Shown: piece by piece, positions 1 to 5,716 of the stretch
Position numbering within the stretch: position 1 is the first letter of the stretch
Layout of the letters: every line of letters begins with the position of its first letter
DNA from: JAHBVH01 sp034437715
GTDB taxonomy: Bacteria > Chloroflexota > Anaerolineae > Caldilineales > Caldilineaceae
Length of the DNA stretch: 6,038 bases
Reading direction: 5' to 3'
NCBI GenBank assembly: GCA_034437715.1
Contig: DAOTTR010000634.1
Span: forward strand, 1 to 6,038
The notes under the pieces: model-generated
What the model was told of the DNA's origin: nothing
Databases searched by the model: none
What the model saw: the letters and a program-made list of their open reading frames with translations, nothing else
Program-made: the position numbers and the translations under genes

Positions 1-674
1 TCGAAGATGAACGGGCGGTTGCGCATGGCTTGCGCTATGGGTTACAGCAAGAAGGTTTTACCGTACTGTGGGCCGAAACCGGGCAAGCGGCGCTCAAACT
101 GGCGCGCGAGCAACAGCCACACCTGATCCTGCTCGACATTCGCCTGCCCGACATGACCGGCTTTGATGTTTGCCGCCAGTTGCGGGGTGAAGGGTTACGC
201 CAGCCGATCCTCATGTTGACGGCGCGCGATGACGAGATCGATAAAGTATTGGGGCTGGAACTGGGTGCCGATGATTATGTGGTAAAACCGTATCGCCTGC
301 GCGAGGTGGTATCGCGGATTCGTGCCCTGTTGCGCCGCGCCTATGGCGAGTTTGCCGCGCCGGTCGCCGAGCGTATGTTCGCTTTTGGCACCATTCAGGT
401 CGATCTAGAACGCATGAAGGTGTCGCGCGCCGGGGTGCCCATCGAGTTGACGCCCATCGAATTTCGCCTGCTGCGTTGCCTGATCAGCCAGCCCGATCGC
501 CCGATCTCGCGCGATGGTTTGATCGAGACGGTGTGGGGCTATGGCAGCAATATTGAAAATGATCGCACGGTTGACGCCCATCTCCGTCACCTGCGCCAAA
601 AGCTCGAAGATGACCCTGCCGAACCGCGTTGGCTGCTGACGGTGCGCGGTGTTGGCTATAAATTCCAATCATAA
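1..674 (+). CDS. OmpR/PhoB-family response regulator, N-terminus cut by window edge
   Basis: DNA-binding response regulator: a phosphorylatable receiver domain joined to a C-terminal winged helix, acting in the cytoplasm as the transcriptional arm of a two-component system. The frame is open from base 3 and begins E-D-E, the acidic metal-binding pair of receiver domains. The phospho-acceptor Asp is in LILLDIRLPD (codon 135-137), 43 residues after the acidic Asp, the usual spacing, so about 8 residues (typically xxILVVxx) are missing to the left. The switch Thr (MLTARD) and conserved Lys (VVKPY) are present. The C-terminal effector domain ends in RTVDAHLRHLRQKLED and VRGVGYKF, typical of OmpR/PhoB winged helices. 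A TTG at 30 is internal and is not the start. The likely partner is the histidine kinase at 2057-3730, with an exported PDZ protein gene between them. Targets are unknown; the PDZ gene promoter is a candidate. The family call is very secure. Confidence 0.96.
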   Translation, partial: EDERAVAHGLRYGLQQEGFTVLWAETGQAALKLAREQQPHLILLDIRLPDMTGFDVCRQLRGEGLRQPILMLTARDDEIDKVLGLELGADDYVVKPYRLREVVSRIRALLRRAYGEFAAPVAERMFAFGTIQVDLERMKVSRAGVPIELTPIEFRLLRCLISQPDRPISRDGLIETVWGYGSNIENDRTVDAHLRHLRQKLEDDPAEPRWLLTVRGVGYKFQS

Positions 675-691
675 GCACCATCATCAGCCAA

Positions 692-746
692 TGTTGCGAT
701 CTCTTAACAATGCCACAAAGCTGGCGCAACACAGCCCTGCTAGAGT
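692..746 (+). promoter_or_regulatory. Candidate promoter/operator of the PDZ protein gene
   Basis: Intergenic stretch between the response regulator and the PDZ gene. Three units start at 706, 717 and 728 (AACAATGCCAC, AAAGCTGGCGC, AACACAGCCCT), spaced exactly 11 bp. They share AA at positions 1-2, G at 7 and C at 9; the first and third agree at 7 of their first 9 bases. OmpR/PhoB-type regulators usually bind direct repeats with 11-bp spacing just upstream of a -10 box. A possible -10, TAGAGT, lies at 741-746 without a good -35, as expected of an activated promoter. The block is framed by a 7-bp inverted repeat, TGTTGCG (692-698) and CGCAACA (725-731). The unit match is weak and may be chance. 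Confidence 0.3.
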
Positions 747-802
747 GCAACTGTCGCATAGGAATGCGGCGTTTGATTTCTTAGCATTGAAAGGATCTGT
801 GT

Positions 803-1849
803 ATGCAAAAGCAATTTCGACGAGTGCTCCTGCCAGCCTTTGCGCTGGCGATCGGTCTGCTGTTGGGTGGGGGCACGGCCCTCTACGCTGCCGATGAAGA
901 ACCGACGCCACTCCCCGGCTTGGTTATCGTGGCGGTAGATGAGCAAGGACCTGCTGCCGCCGCTGGCGTAGCACGCGGTGATGTGCTGCTGACGTTGAAC
1001 GGCGTGGCTCTGAATTCTATCGGCGAGTTCGAGGCGGTGCTGGCCGAGATCGAAGCTGGCGTTGCCATTACCGTCCAAGTGCAACATGGCGACACGCTGC
1101 TCGACTACACGGTTGAAACCGGTGATCGCAACGGGCGTGCCTACCTGGGCCTCTTGCCCTATGTGCCCGCCCGCGTATTCGCCATGCCGCCTGCCCAAAG
1201 ATTGCGCTGGCTCGACCGCGCTGGTGTCGGGCCTTTGGCGGATGCCGTGACGACCCAGGTCGTTGTCACAGAGGTATTGACCGACAGTGTGGCCGCCGCC
1301 GCTGGCCTGCAGGTGAATGATGTGCTCATTGCGCTGGATGGTGAAACTGTCGCTCGCCCCCGTCTCTTGCGTGCCTATCTGGCGGCGTTGGCGCCCGGTG
1401 ATGAGATTGTGCTGACGGTGACTCGTGGGGCTGGCGAACCGCTGGAGATTCCCATTACACTCGCTGAGGGCAAGAATGGCCGCGTCGAATTGGGTGTGCG
1501 ATTGGGTGTGATTATCACGACGACAGTTGCGCATGAGGAAACTGGGTTCATGCAAGCGATGCCTGCACAGCCCGGCTTTGCCGCTCCGTTCGATTTTGGC
1601 GCAGAAGGCTTTGGTCGCGGTCTACGTCGCTTCTTCCGCTTCTTTGGGTCACCTGTGCCCTTACAGAACTTTGCCATGCCCGACTCTGGAATGATGGCTG
1701 CTCCCGATCTGTTGCAGCGGCACCGCTTCATCTTGCCCGGCTCGGCTCCGTCCGTTGACGCGACGATGATCCCGCCGACTGTCTTTGAATTCAATGCTGA
1801 ATCCAGCCAAGAGGCGCAGTTGGAGGACACGGCGATTCCCTACTATTAA
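803..1849 (+). CDS. Exported protein with two PDZ domains, no protease domain
   Basis: Predicted 348-residue secreted or membrane-anchored protein. The ATG at 803 is supported by AAAGGA at 790-795, 7 nt upstream. Residues 1-29 form a signal peptide: basic QKQFRR, a hydrophobic core, and a likely cleavage after ALYA or YAA before DEEP. PDZ domain 1 covers about residues 38-106 (GPAAAAGVARGDVLLTLNG) and PDZ domain 2 about 150-222 (SVAAAAGLQVNDVLIALDG). Each is followed by a similar segment, GRAYLG at 111-116 and GRVELG at 226-231, which suggests an internal duplication. Residues 245-348 form a tail rich in Met, Phe, Pro and Gly with a basic/aromatic patch (GLRRFFRFFG) that I cannot assign. PDZ domains bind peptide ends or exposed hydrophobic strands, often in HtrA-type envelope quality control, but no trypsin-like catalytic motif is present. 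It sits between a response regulator and a histidine kinase, so a role in the same signalling system is likely but inferred. Confidence 0.85.
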   Translation: MQKQFRRVLLPAFALAIGLLLGGGTALYAADEEPTPLPGLVIVAVDEQGPAAAAGVARGDVLLTLNGVALNSIGEFEAVLAEIEAGVAITVQVQHGDTLLDYTVETGDRNGRAYLGLLPYVPARVFAMPPAQRLRWLDRAGVGPLADAVTTQVVVTEVLTDSVAAAAGLQVNDVLIALDGETVARPRLLRAYLAALAPGDEIVLTVTRGAGEPLEIPITLAEGKNGRVELGVRLGVIITTTVAHEETGFMQAMPAQPGFAAPFDFGAEGFGRGLRRFFRFFGSPVPLQNFAMPDSGMMAAPDLLQRHRFILPGSAPSVDATMIPPTVFEFNAESSQEAQLEDTAIPYY

Positions 1850-1872
1850 TGGGATAGCAGACAGTTGATCAC

Positions 1873-1941
1873 GGGCACGAGGTGGGCGGGGAATAACTCT
1901 TTCCCAGAGGAACGAACTTCCCTGCCGCCCACCTCGTGCCC
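1873..1941. repeat. Long intergenic inverted repeat, possible terminator
   Basis: Perfect 17-bp inverted repeat: left arm 1873-1889 (GGGCACGAGGTGGGCGG), right arm 1925-1941, with a 35-nt loop at 1890-1924. A smaller hairpin (CTCT 1897-1900, AGAG 1906-1909) lies inside the loop. It starts 23 bp after the PDZ gene stop. The GC-rich stem could stop transcription from the PDZ gene, but no tight U-run follows; the nearest T-rich stretch starts at about 1955. The right arm runs into CCCTACG, a motif also at the end of a small hairpin at 5211-5230. I take it to be a member of a dispersed intergenic palindromic repeat family rather than a simple terminator; the family assignment is inference. Confidence 0.75.
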
Positions 1942-1958
1942 CTACGCCACGTAATTTC

Positions 1959-1987
1959 TTGTTCCGAACCAGATCCAATCCTATACT
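1959..1987 (+). promoter_or_regulatory. Sigma-70-type promoter for the histidine kinase
   Basis: TTGTTC at 1959-1964 and TATACT at 1982-1987 are separated by exactly 17 bp, the optimum for a housekeeping sigma factor. The predicted transcription start is near 1993-1995, giving a leader of about 60 nt before the ATG at 2057. It lies just downstream of the long hairpin, so the kinase can be transcribed independently of the response regulator and PDZ gene. Confidence 0.55.
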
Positions 1988-1989
1988 GG

Positions 1990-2002
1990 TTATTCCGAAT
2001 AA
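1990..2002. promoter_or_regulatory. Palindromic operator candidate over the kinase transcription start
   Basis: TTATTC (1990-1995), a central C, and GAATAA (1997-2002) form a perfect odd-length palindrome right after the -10 box and over the predicted start site, the classic place for a repressor. The core TTCCGAA (1993-1999) recurs directly at 1962-1968 in the -35/spacer region, 31 bp away, about three helical turns. A further dyad, AACCAG (1967-1972) and CTGGTT (1986-1991), spans the -10 box. The binding protein is unknown. Confidence 0.35.
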
Positions 2003-2056
2003 TGTCTATTGTATGGCGCAGTGCTTGGGTGATTGGATCGGTTAGCAGGAGCGCGT

Positions 2057-3730
2057 ATGTTTCTTTCGATTCGTTGGCGTTTAGTAGCCAGTTATACGTT
2101 GATTGCGATCTTGGCTGTCACATTAGTGGCGTTGCTGGCCTTATTCTTGGTCGAACGCTATCTGTTGCGTCAGGAACGCCACTATCTAATGAGCAGTGCC
2201 AGTGTGGTTGCCCAACAGATCGAACCGCTGCTTGGCCTGCCCATTGCGCAACCGGCGCTAGAAGATGTGGTGCGCACAACCGCATTTCTGAATGATGTGC
2301 AAGTGCGCATTTTGGACGCCAATGAAGATCTGCTGATTGATTCGGGCAAGCCTGCACGACTCAATCAAATGACGCTGCTGCCCGCGCGGGCGGCGACACT
2401 CCAGATTGCTGGTGAATTGACCGAGGGCCTAGCGCGCCCCAGCTTTTTTGTGCAAATTCTGCCCAATGTTGCGGGGACTGTCACCGATTCGGTGAAGGCG
2501 GTGCCTGGTTTCCAGGCAATGCCCGCGCCGGTGATGGAACCCAATATTCAATTGTTTCAGTCCCAGGCCGCTTTTCCATCGGCCATCGCCATCTCTTCCA
2601 CAACATCCAGCTCTTCTGTAACACCAGGCATGGCAGAAGCCATCGTCCAGCGCAGATTTAACTTGCGTGCGTTTTTAGGGCGTCTACTCTTCGAGCCGCA
2701 ACGGGTTGTACAAGCCGTGGAAGAGGACGGGGCGGTGGTGGGCTATGTCGAATTGAGTAGCCGGCCTGACTTTGGCGTGGGCGCGCTTGCCTTGATTCGT
2801 CGATCCTTTTTGATGGCAGGGCTAGGTGTTTCGGCATTAGCTACCCTGGTTGCCCTCTGGATGAGTCGCAGCCTAACCGCGCCGCTGGACGATCTGATCC
2901 AGGCCACTGATCAAATGCACAGCGGCGCGCTCTCTACCCGCGCCACGGTTCACACTCAGGACGAAATTGGCCGCTTGGCGACCCAATTTAATACCATGGC
3001 GGCGCGCTTGGAGAGCAGCTTTAGCGAATTGGCCGCCGAACGCGACGCCTTGCGTCGCTTTGTGGCCGATGCCTCGCACGAACTACGTACGCCGATCACC
3101 GCGCTAAAGACTTTTGGTGAACTATTGCTGGGGCCAGCCGGTGATGTGGTCGCTGCGCGCACCGAGTTTTTGCAGGAGAGCCAGAAACAGATCGACCGTT
3201 TGGAACGGATTACCAGCGTGCTCTTAAACCTCTCACGGTTGGACGCGGGCTTGACCAATCTGAAAACCGAGCAGATTGATCTGCGCGATCTGTTGACGGC
3301 AGCGATTGATCCATTGGCCGCCCATGCACAGGCAAAAGGGGTTGCGCTCACGGCTGAACCTACGCCCGTGCCGATCGCCATGCTCTGCAATCCCCTCTAT
3401 CTAGAAATGGCGCTGACCAACCTGATCGATAATGCCCTGAAATTCACGCCGACCGGCGGTACGGTGCGCGTGGGCATCCGCAGGCAAGCCGATTGGGCCG
3501 AACTTTGGGTGCAGGATAGTGGGCCGGGGATTGCACCCGCCGATCTGCCCTACATCTTTGATCGCTTCTATCGGGGCTTGCAGGGCGCGCCAACCGATGG
3601 CGAAACCGGCAGTGGGTTGGGGCTGGCAATTGTGCAAAGTATTGTCAAAGCGCACGGTGGCCAGGTAGCTGTGACCAGCGAAACCGGCATAGGCAGCCGC
3701 TTTGTGCTTCAATTACCGCTGGCCGCATAA
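2057..3730 (+). CDS. Membrane sensor histidine kinase (HAMP-HisKA-HATPase_c)
   Basis: Predicted 557-residue transmembrane sensor kinase that autophosphorylates on His and passes the phosphate to a response regulator, most likely the one at the left edge. The ATG at 2057 has AGGAG at 2047-2051, 5 nt upstream; an in-frame TTG at 2033 lacks such a site. TM1 is about residues 8-32. Residues about 33-248 face outside and match no sensor family I recognise; they include a Ser/Thr run (ISSTTSSSS, 179-187). TM2 is about 251-269, followed by HAMP about 270-322. The HisKA domain carries phospho-acceptor H341 in DASHELRTP. The ATPase domain has the N box (NLIDNALKF, N455-F463), G1 (DSGPGIA from D487), F box (IFDRFYRG) and G2 (GSGLGLAI from G518), so all catalytic motifs are intact. 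It has its own promoter signals upstream and ends 41 bp before the sulfatase gene. The signal sensed is unknown. Confidence 0.95.
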   Translation: MFLSIRWRLVASYTLIAILAVTLVALLALFLVERYLLRQERHYLMSSASVVAQQIEPLLGLPIAQPALEDVVRTTAFLNDVQVRILDANEDLLIDSGKPARLNQMTLLPARAATLQIAGELTEGLARPSFFVQILPNVAGTVTDSVKAVPGFQAMPAPVMEPNIQLFQSQAAFPSAIAISSTTSSSSVTPGMAEAIVQRRFNLRAFLGRLLFEPQRVVQAVEEDGAVVGYVELSSRPDFGVGALALIRRSFLMAGLGVSALATLVALWMSRSLTAPLDDLIQATDQMHSGALSTRATVHTQDEIGRLATQFNTMAARLESSFSELAAERDALRRFVADASHELRTPITALKTFGELLLGPAGDVVAARTEFLQESQKQIDRLERITSVLLNLSRLDAGLTNLKTEQIDLRDLLTAAIDPLAAHAQAKGVALTAEPTPVPIAMLCNPLYLEMALTNLIDNALKFTPTGGTVRVGIRRQADWAELWVQDSGPGIAPADLPYIFDRFYRGLQGAPTDGETGSGLGLAIVQSIVKAHGGQVAVTSETGIGSRFVLQLPLAA

Positions 3731-3747
3731 GCGGTTTTTCGGTTTTT
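3723..3747 (+). terminator. Weak intrinsic terminator at the end of the kinase gene
   Basis: CCGC (3723-3726), loop ATAA (holding the kinase stop codon), GCGG (3731-3734), then five T's. The unit CGGTTTTT is repeated in tandem at 3732-3739 and 3740-3747, giving a second T-run. The stem is only 4 bp plus possible G-U pairs, so termination may be partial. Confidence 0.35.
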
Positions 3748-3758
3748 GCCGGTCAAGG

Positions 3759-3764
3759 TATACT
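3759..3764 (+). promoter_or_regulatory. -10 box of the sulfatase gene, probable leaderless transcript
   Basis: TATACT, the same hexamer as the kinase promoter -10, ends 7 nt before the ATG at 3772, so the expected transcription start is at or beside the start codon. No Shine-Dalgarno sequence is at a usable distance (AAGG at 3755-3758 is 13 nt away). The -35 position holds only T-rich sequence (about 3735-3741). A leaderless mRNA is the simplest reading. Confidence 0.4.
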
Positions 3765-3771
3765 GATCATT

Positions 3772-5163
3772 ATGCCGACACCGAACATTTTGCTCATTCA
3801 AGCCGATCAACATCGCGCCGATTGCATTGGCGCGAATGGTCACCCCTTCATCCAAACGCCCAACCTCGACCGCCTGAGCGCCGAGGGGACAAACTTTACC
3901 CATGCCTTTACACCCATTCCGCTCTGTACCCCGGCGCGCGCTTCGTTGCTTACGGGGCAATGGCCCATGCAACATGGCCTGATCACCAACCCCGATGCCG
4001 AGGCCGGTCGCTCGCTCAACCCGACAATCCCCACCTTTAGCCGATTATTGCGCGATGCTGGCTACTTTCTGGGCTGTGTGGGGAAATGGGGTGTAGACGC
4101 GCAGCAACCACCAACCCAATTTGGCTTCAATGTCTATGTGCCCGAGCGGGACTATGCCAAGCAGCGCCAAGCGTTGGGGGTGCCGCCCAAGCCCAACACC
4201 AATCGCTGGTTCGGCGAGGCGGATCCCTATATCACCCCCGAACAGTCACAACTGGCCTGGGGCGCCGATATGACGATCCAACTGTTGCGCCACGCGGCCC
4301 AACAGGCTGCCCCATTCTTTTTGCGTTGGGACCCCAGCGAGCCGCACCTGCCCAATGTCGTGCCGGAACCCTATGCCAGCCTCTATCCGCCCACCACCAT
4401 TCCGCCCTGGCCGAATTTTGCCGATCCGTTAGTCGGTAAACCGTTTATCCAGCGGCAACAACGGCGTAGCTGGGGTCTGGAAGATTGGACATGGGCCGAG
4501 TGGGCACCGATTGTGGGGCGCTATCTGGGGGAAATCACCTTGCTCGACCATCAACTGGGGCGCGTGTTGGCGACTTTGGACGAGTTGGGGTTAGCAGAAA
4601 ATACGGTCATCATCTATACGGCTGATCATGGTGACCTGTGTGGCGGGCATGGTATGATCGATAAACACTTTGTCATGTACGATGAACTGGTGCGCGTGCC
4701 CCTGATCGTGCGCTGGCCGGGGCATGTGCCAGCGGCGCACCGCTGTGATGCTTTTGTGACCTCGGCCATTGACCTGGCTACTACGTTCTGCGATATTGCT
4801 GGCGTCGTGCCACCCGCCACCTTTGCTGGACAAAGTGTCCTCGCCCTGCTCGAAGGCCCAGCCTCGGCTGGCGCACGCCCAGACATCTTCACCACCTATC
4901 ATGGCAACCAAATGGGTCTCTACAGCCAGCGCATGGTGCGTGATCGGCGCTGGAAGTATATTTGGAATGCCACGGCAGAGGATGAATTGTATGATCTGCG
5001 CACCGATCCAGGCGAACTAATCAACCTGGCCGCCGACCCAACCTATGGGGCAGAGGCCACGCGTTTGCGCTGGCGCGTGTTGGATTGGATGGAAAAAACG
5101 GGCGATCGCTTGCTCAACCCCTGGATCCGCCAACAGCTTACCCATGGACAAAAGGTGACGTAA
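3772..5163 (+). CDS. Sulfatase / phosphonate monoester hydrolase superfamily enzyme
   Basis: 463-residue member of the formylglycine-dependent type I sulfatase family, hydrolysing a sulfate (or phospho-/phosphonate) ester; the substrate is not readable from sequence. The nucleophile motif LCTPARASLLTG has C52-x-P-x-R56, the signature modified to formylglycine by a maturation enzyme. Likely metal ligands are D12 and Q13 (QADQHR) and D285-H286 (TADHGD). Other expected active-site residues are R56, N73, K105, H192 (DPSEPHLP) and K298 (GMIDKH). In the GKWH motif usual in arylsulfatases, this protein has GKWG, so the second basic residue is replaced by G107. There is no signal peptide, so it is probably cytoplasmic and would act on imported substrate. 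The ATG at 3772 is the only sensible start, with the family motif NILLIQAD directly after it. It follows the kinase by 41 bp but seems to have its own -10 box. D12/Q13 and CxPARASLLTG also resemble phosphonate monoester hydrolases, so that activity remains possible. Confidence 0.9.
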   Translation: MPTPNILLIQADQHRADCIGANGHPFIQTPNLDRLSAEGTNFTHAFTPIPLCTPARASLLTGQWPMQHGLITNPDAEAGRSLNPTIPTFSRLLRDAGYFLGCVGKWGVDAQQPPTQFGFNVYVPERDYAKQRQALGVPPKPNTNRWFGEADPYITPEQSQLAWGADMTIQLLRHAAQQAAPFFLRWDPSEPHLPNVVPEPYASLYPPTTIPPWPNFADPLVGKPFIQRQQRRSWGLEDWTWAEWAPIVGRYLGEITLLDHQLGRVLATLDELGLAENTVIIYTADHGDLCGGHGMIDKHFVMYDELVRVPLIVRWPGHVPAAHRCDAFVTSAIDLATTFCDIAGVVPPATFAGQSVLALLEGPASAGARPDIFTTYHGNQMGLYSQRMVRDRRWKYIWNATAEDELYDLRTDPGELINLAADPTYGAEATRLRWRVLDWMEKTGDRLLNPWIRQQLTHGQKVT

Positions 5164-5210
5164 CCTGCTTCATTCCATTCCCCCTAAAATTTCTGCATCG
5201 ACCAAGGTTG

Positions 5211-5230
5211 GTAGCGGAACGCGTCCCTAC
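5211..5230. repeat. Small intergenic hairpin with CCCTACG end
   Basis: GTAG-c-GGA (5211-5218) pairs with TCC-CTAC (5224-5230) around loop ACGCG, a 7-bp stem with one bulged C. It ends in CCCTACG (5225-5231), as the long inverted repeat at 1873-1941 does (1940-1946). It lies between two convergent genes and may be a small dispersed repeat or a remnant. Confidence 0.35.
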
Positions 5231-5237
5231 GACACAA

Positions 5238-5254
5238 AACCAAGTTAATTGGTT
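5238..5254 (-). terminator. Weak hairpin at the end of the substrate-binding protein gene
   Basis: AACCAA (5238-5243) and TTGGTT (5249-5254) form a 6-bp stem with a 5-nt loop that contains the minus-strand stop codon. Read on the minus strand it is followed by TTGTGT. The stem is AT-rich and the T-run short, so termination is only possible. Confidence 0.25.
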
Positions 5255-5716
5255 GTATTAATCAATTCAAGATTTGCCCCATAGAGATTCATCCACTCGC
5301 CTTGGATACGTTCGCGGTTGGCTGCGATCCAGGGGATGTCTAGATCATATAGTAGGCTGCGAATCGCTTCGGCCGACAGGGCATCAATAAAATCTTTTTC
5401 TGTGATTGCAGCGGTAATTACGCGATCGCGCGCATATTGTTCCATGGCGCTATTGCTGATTGCCCAATCCAAAAAGGCTTTGGCGGCGGGTTTGATATGC
5501 TCCTTGCGTACCAAGGCATTCACTTCTAGATCCCAGCCAGTGCCTTCTTGGGGAATGACAATGCTCATTGCGTCGTCGTCGGGGAAATAGGCGCGGTAGT
5601 CATAGGTGATGCCAATCGGATATTCGCCATCGCGTACCCGTCGGCATACACCGGGCGCTTGGTTGGCGTAGCGGCCATCGGCATTTTGATGTAATTGTGC
5701 CAGATATTCCCAGCCT
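5245..5716 (-). pseudogene. C-terminal part of iron/2-aminoethylphosphonate-type ABC substrate-binding protein, cut by IS66
   Basis: About 156 residues remain, read from 5716 down to the TAA at 5245-5247. Recognisable family segments are GWEYLAQLHQN, GEYPIGITYDYRA, IPQEGTGWDLEVNALV, AAKAFLDWAIS and PWIAANRERIQGEW. These match the C-terminal lobe of periplasmic-binding-protein type 2 receptors of the AfuA/FutA/PhnS2 group, which bind ferric iron or 2-aminoethylphosphonate and deliver it to an ABC importer. The ending WIAANRERIQGEWMNLYG fits the aminoethylphosphonate-type branch best, but the ligand is uncertain. Full-length members have about 340 residues, so the N-terminal half and signal peptide are missing. 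The frame opens directly into the transposon end and meets the transposase stop at 5725-5727. The remaining 5' part may lie beyond the element, outside the window. The surviving sequence has no frameshift or internal stop, which suggests a fairly recent insertion. Confidence 0.85.

Noticed and set aside
740..1555. Long minus-strand open frame of 271 codons opposite the PDZ gene
   Set aside because: Its product has no recognisable motifs and is rich in His, Gln and Arg as expected of a reverse shadow. The plus-strand frame has a signal peptide, two PDZ domains and a ribosome binding site.
803..1849. PDZ protein as an HtrA/DegP-type serine protease
   Set aside because: No trypsin-like catalytic motif (such as GNSGG) is present and the N-terminus goes straight from signal peptide to PDZ 1.
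1873..1941. CRISPR repeat or tRNA-like structure
   Set aside because: There is one inverted repeat only, without repeat-spacer periodicity, and no cloverleaf or CCA-type acceptor features.
2033..2056. TTG at 2033 as the kinase start
   Set aside because: ATG at 2057 has AGGAG 5 nt upstream and gives a typical short N-terminus before TM1; the 8 extra residues add nothing conserved.
1936..2295. Plus-strand open frame across the kinase promoter and start
   Set aside because: It covers the hairpin arm and promoter and runs out of frame into the kinase coding sequence, with no conserved features.
3772..5716. Sulfatase and phosphonate-type receptor as one operon
   Set aside because: They are on opposite strands and convergent, so co-transcription is impossible; any functional link is only proximity.
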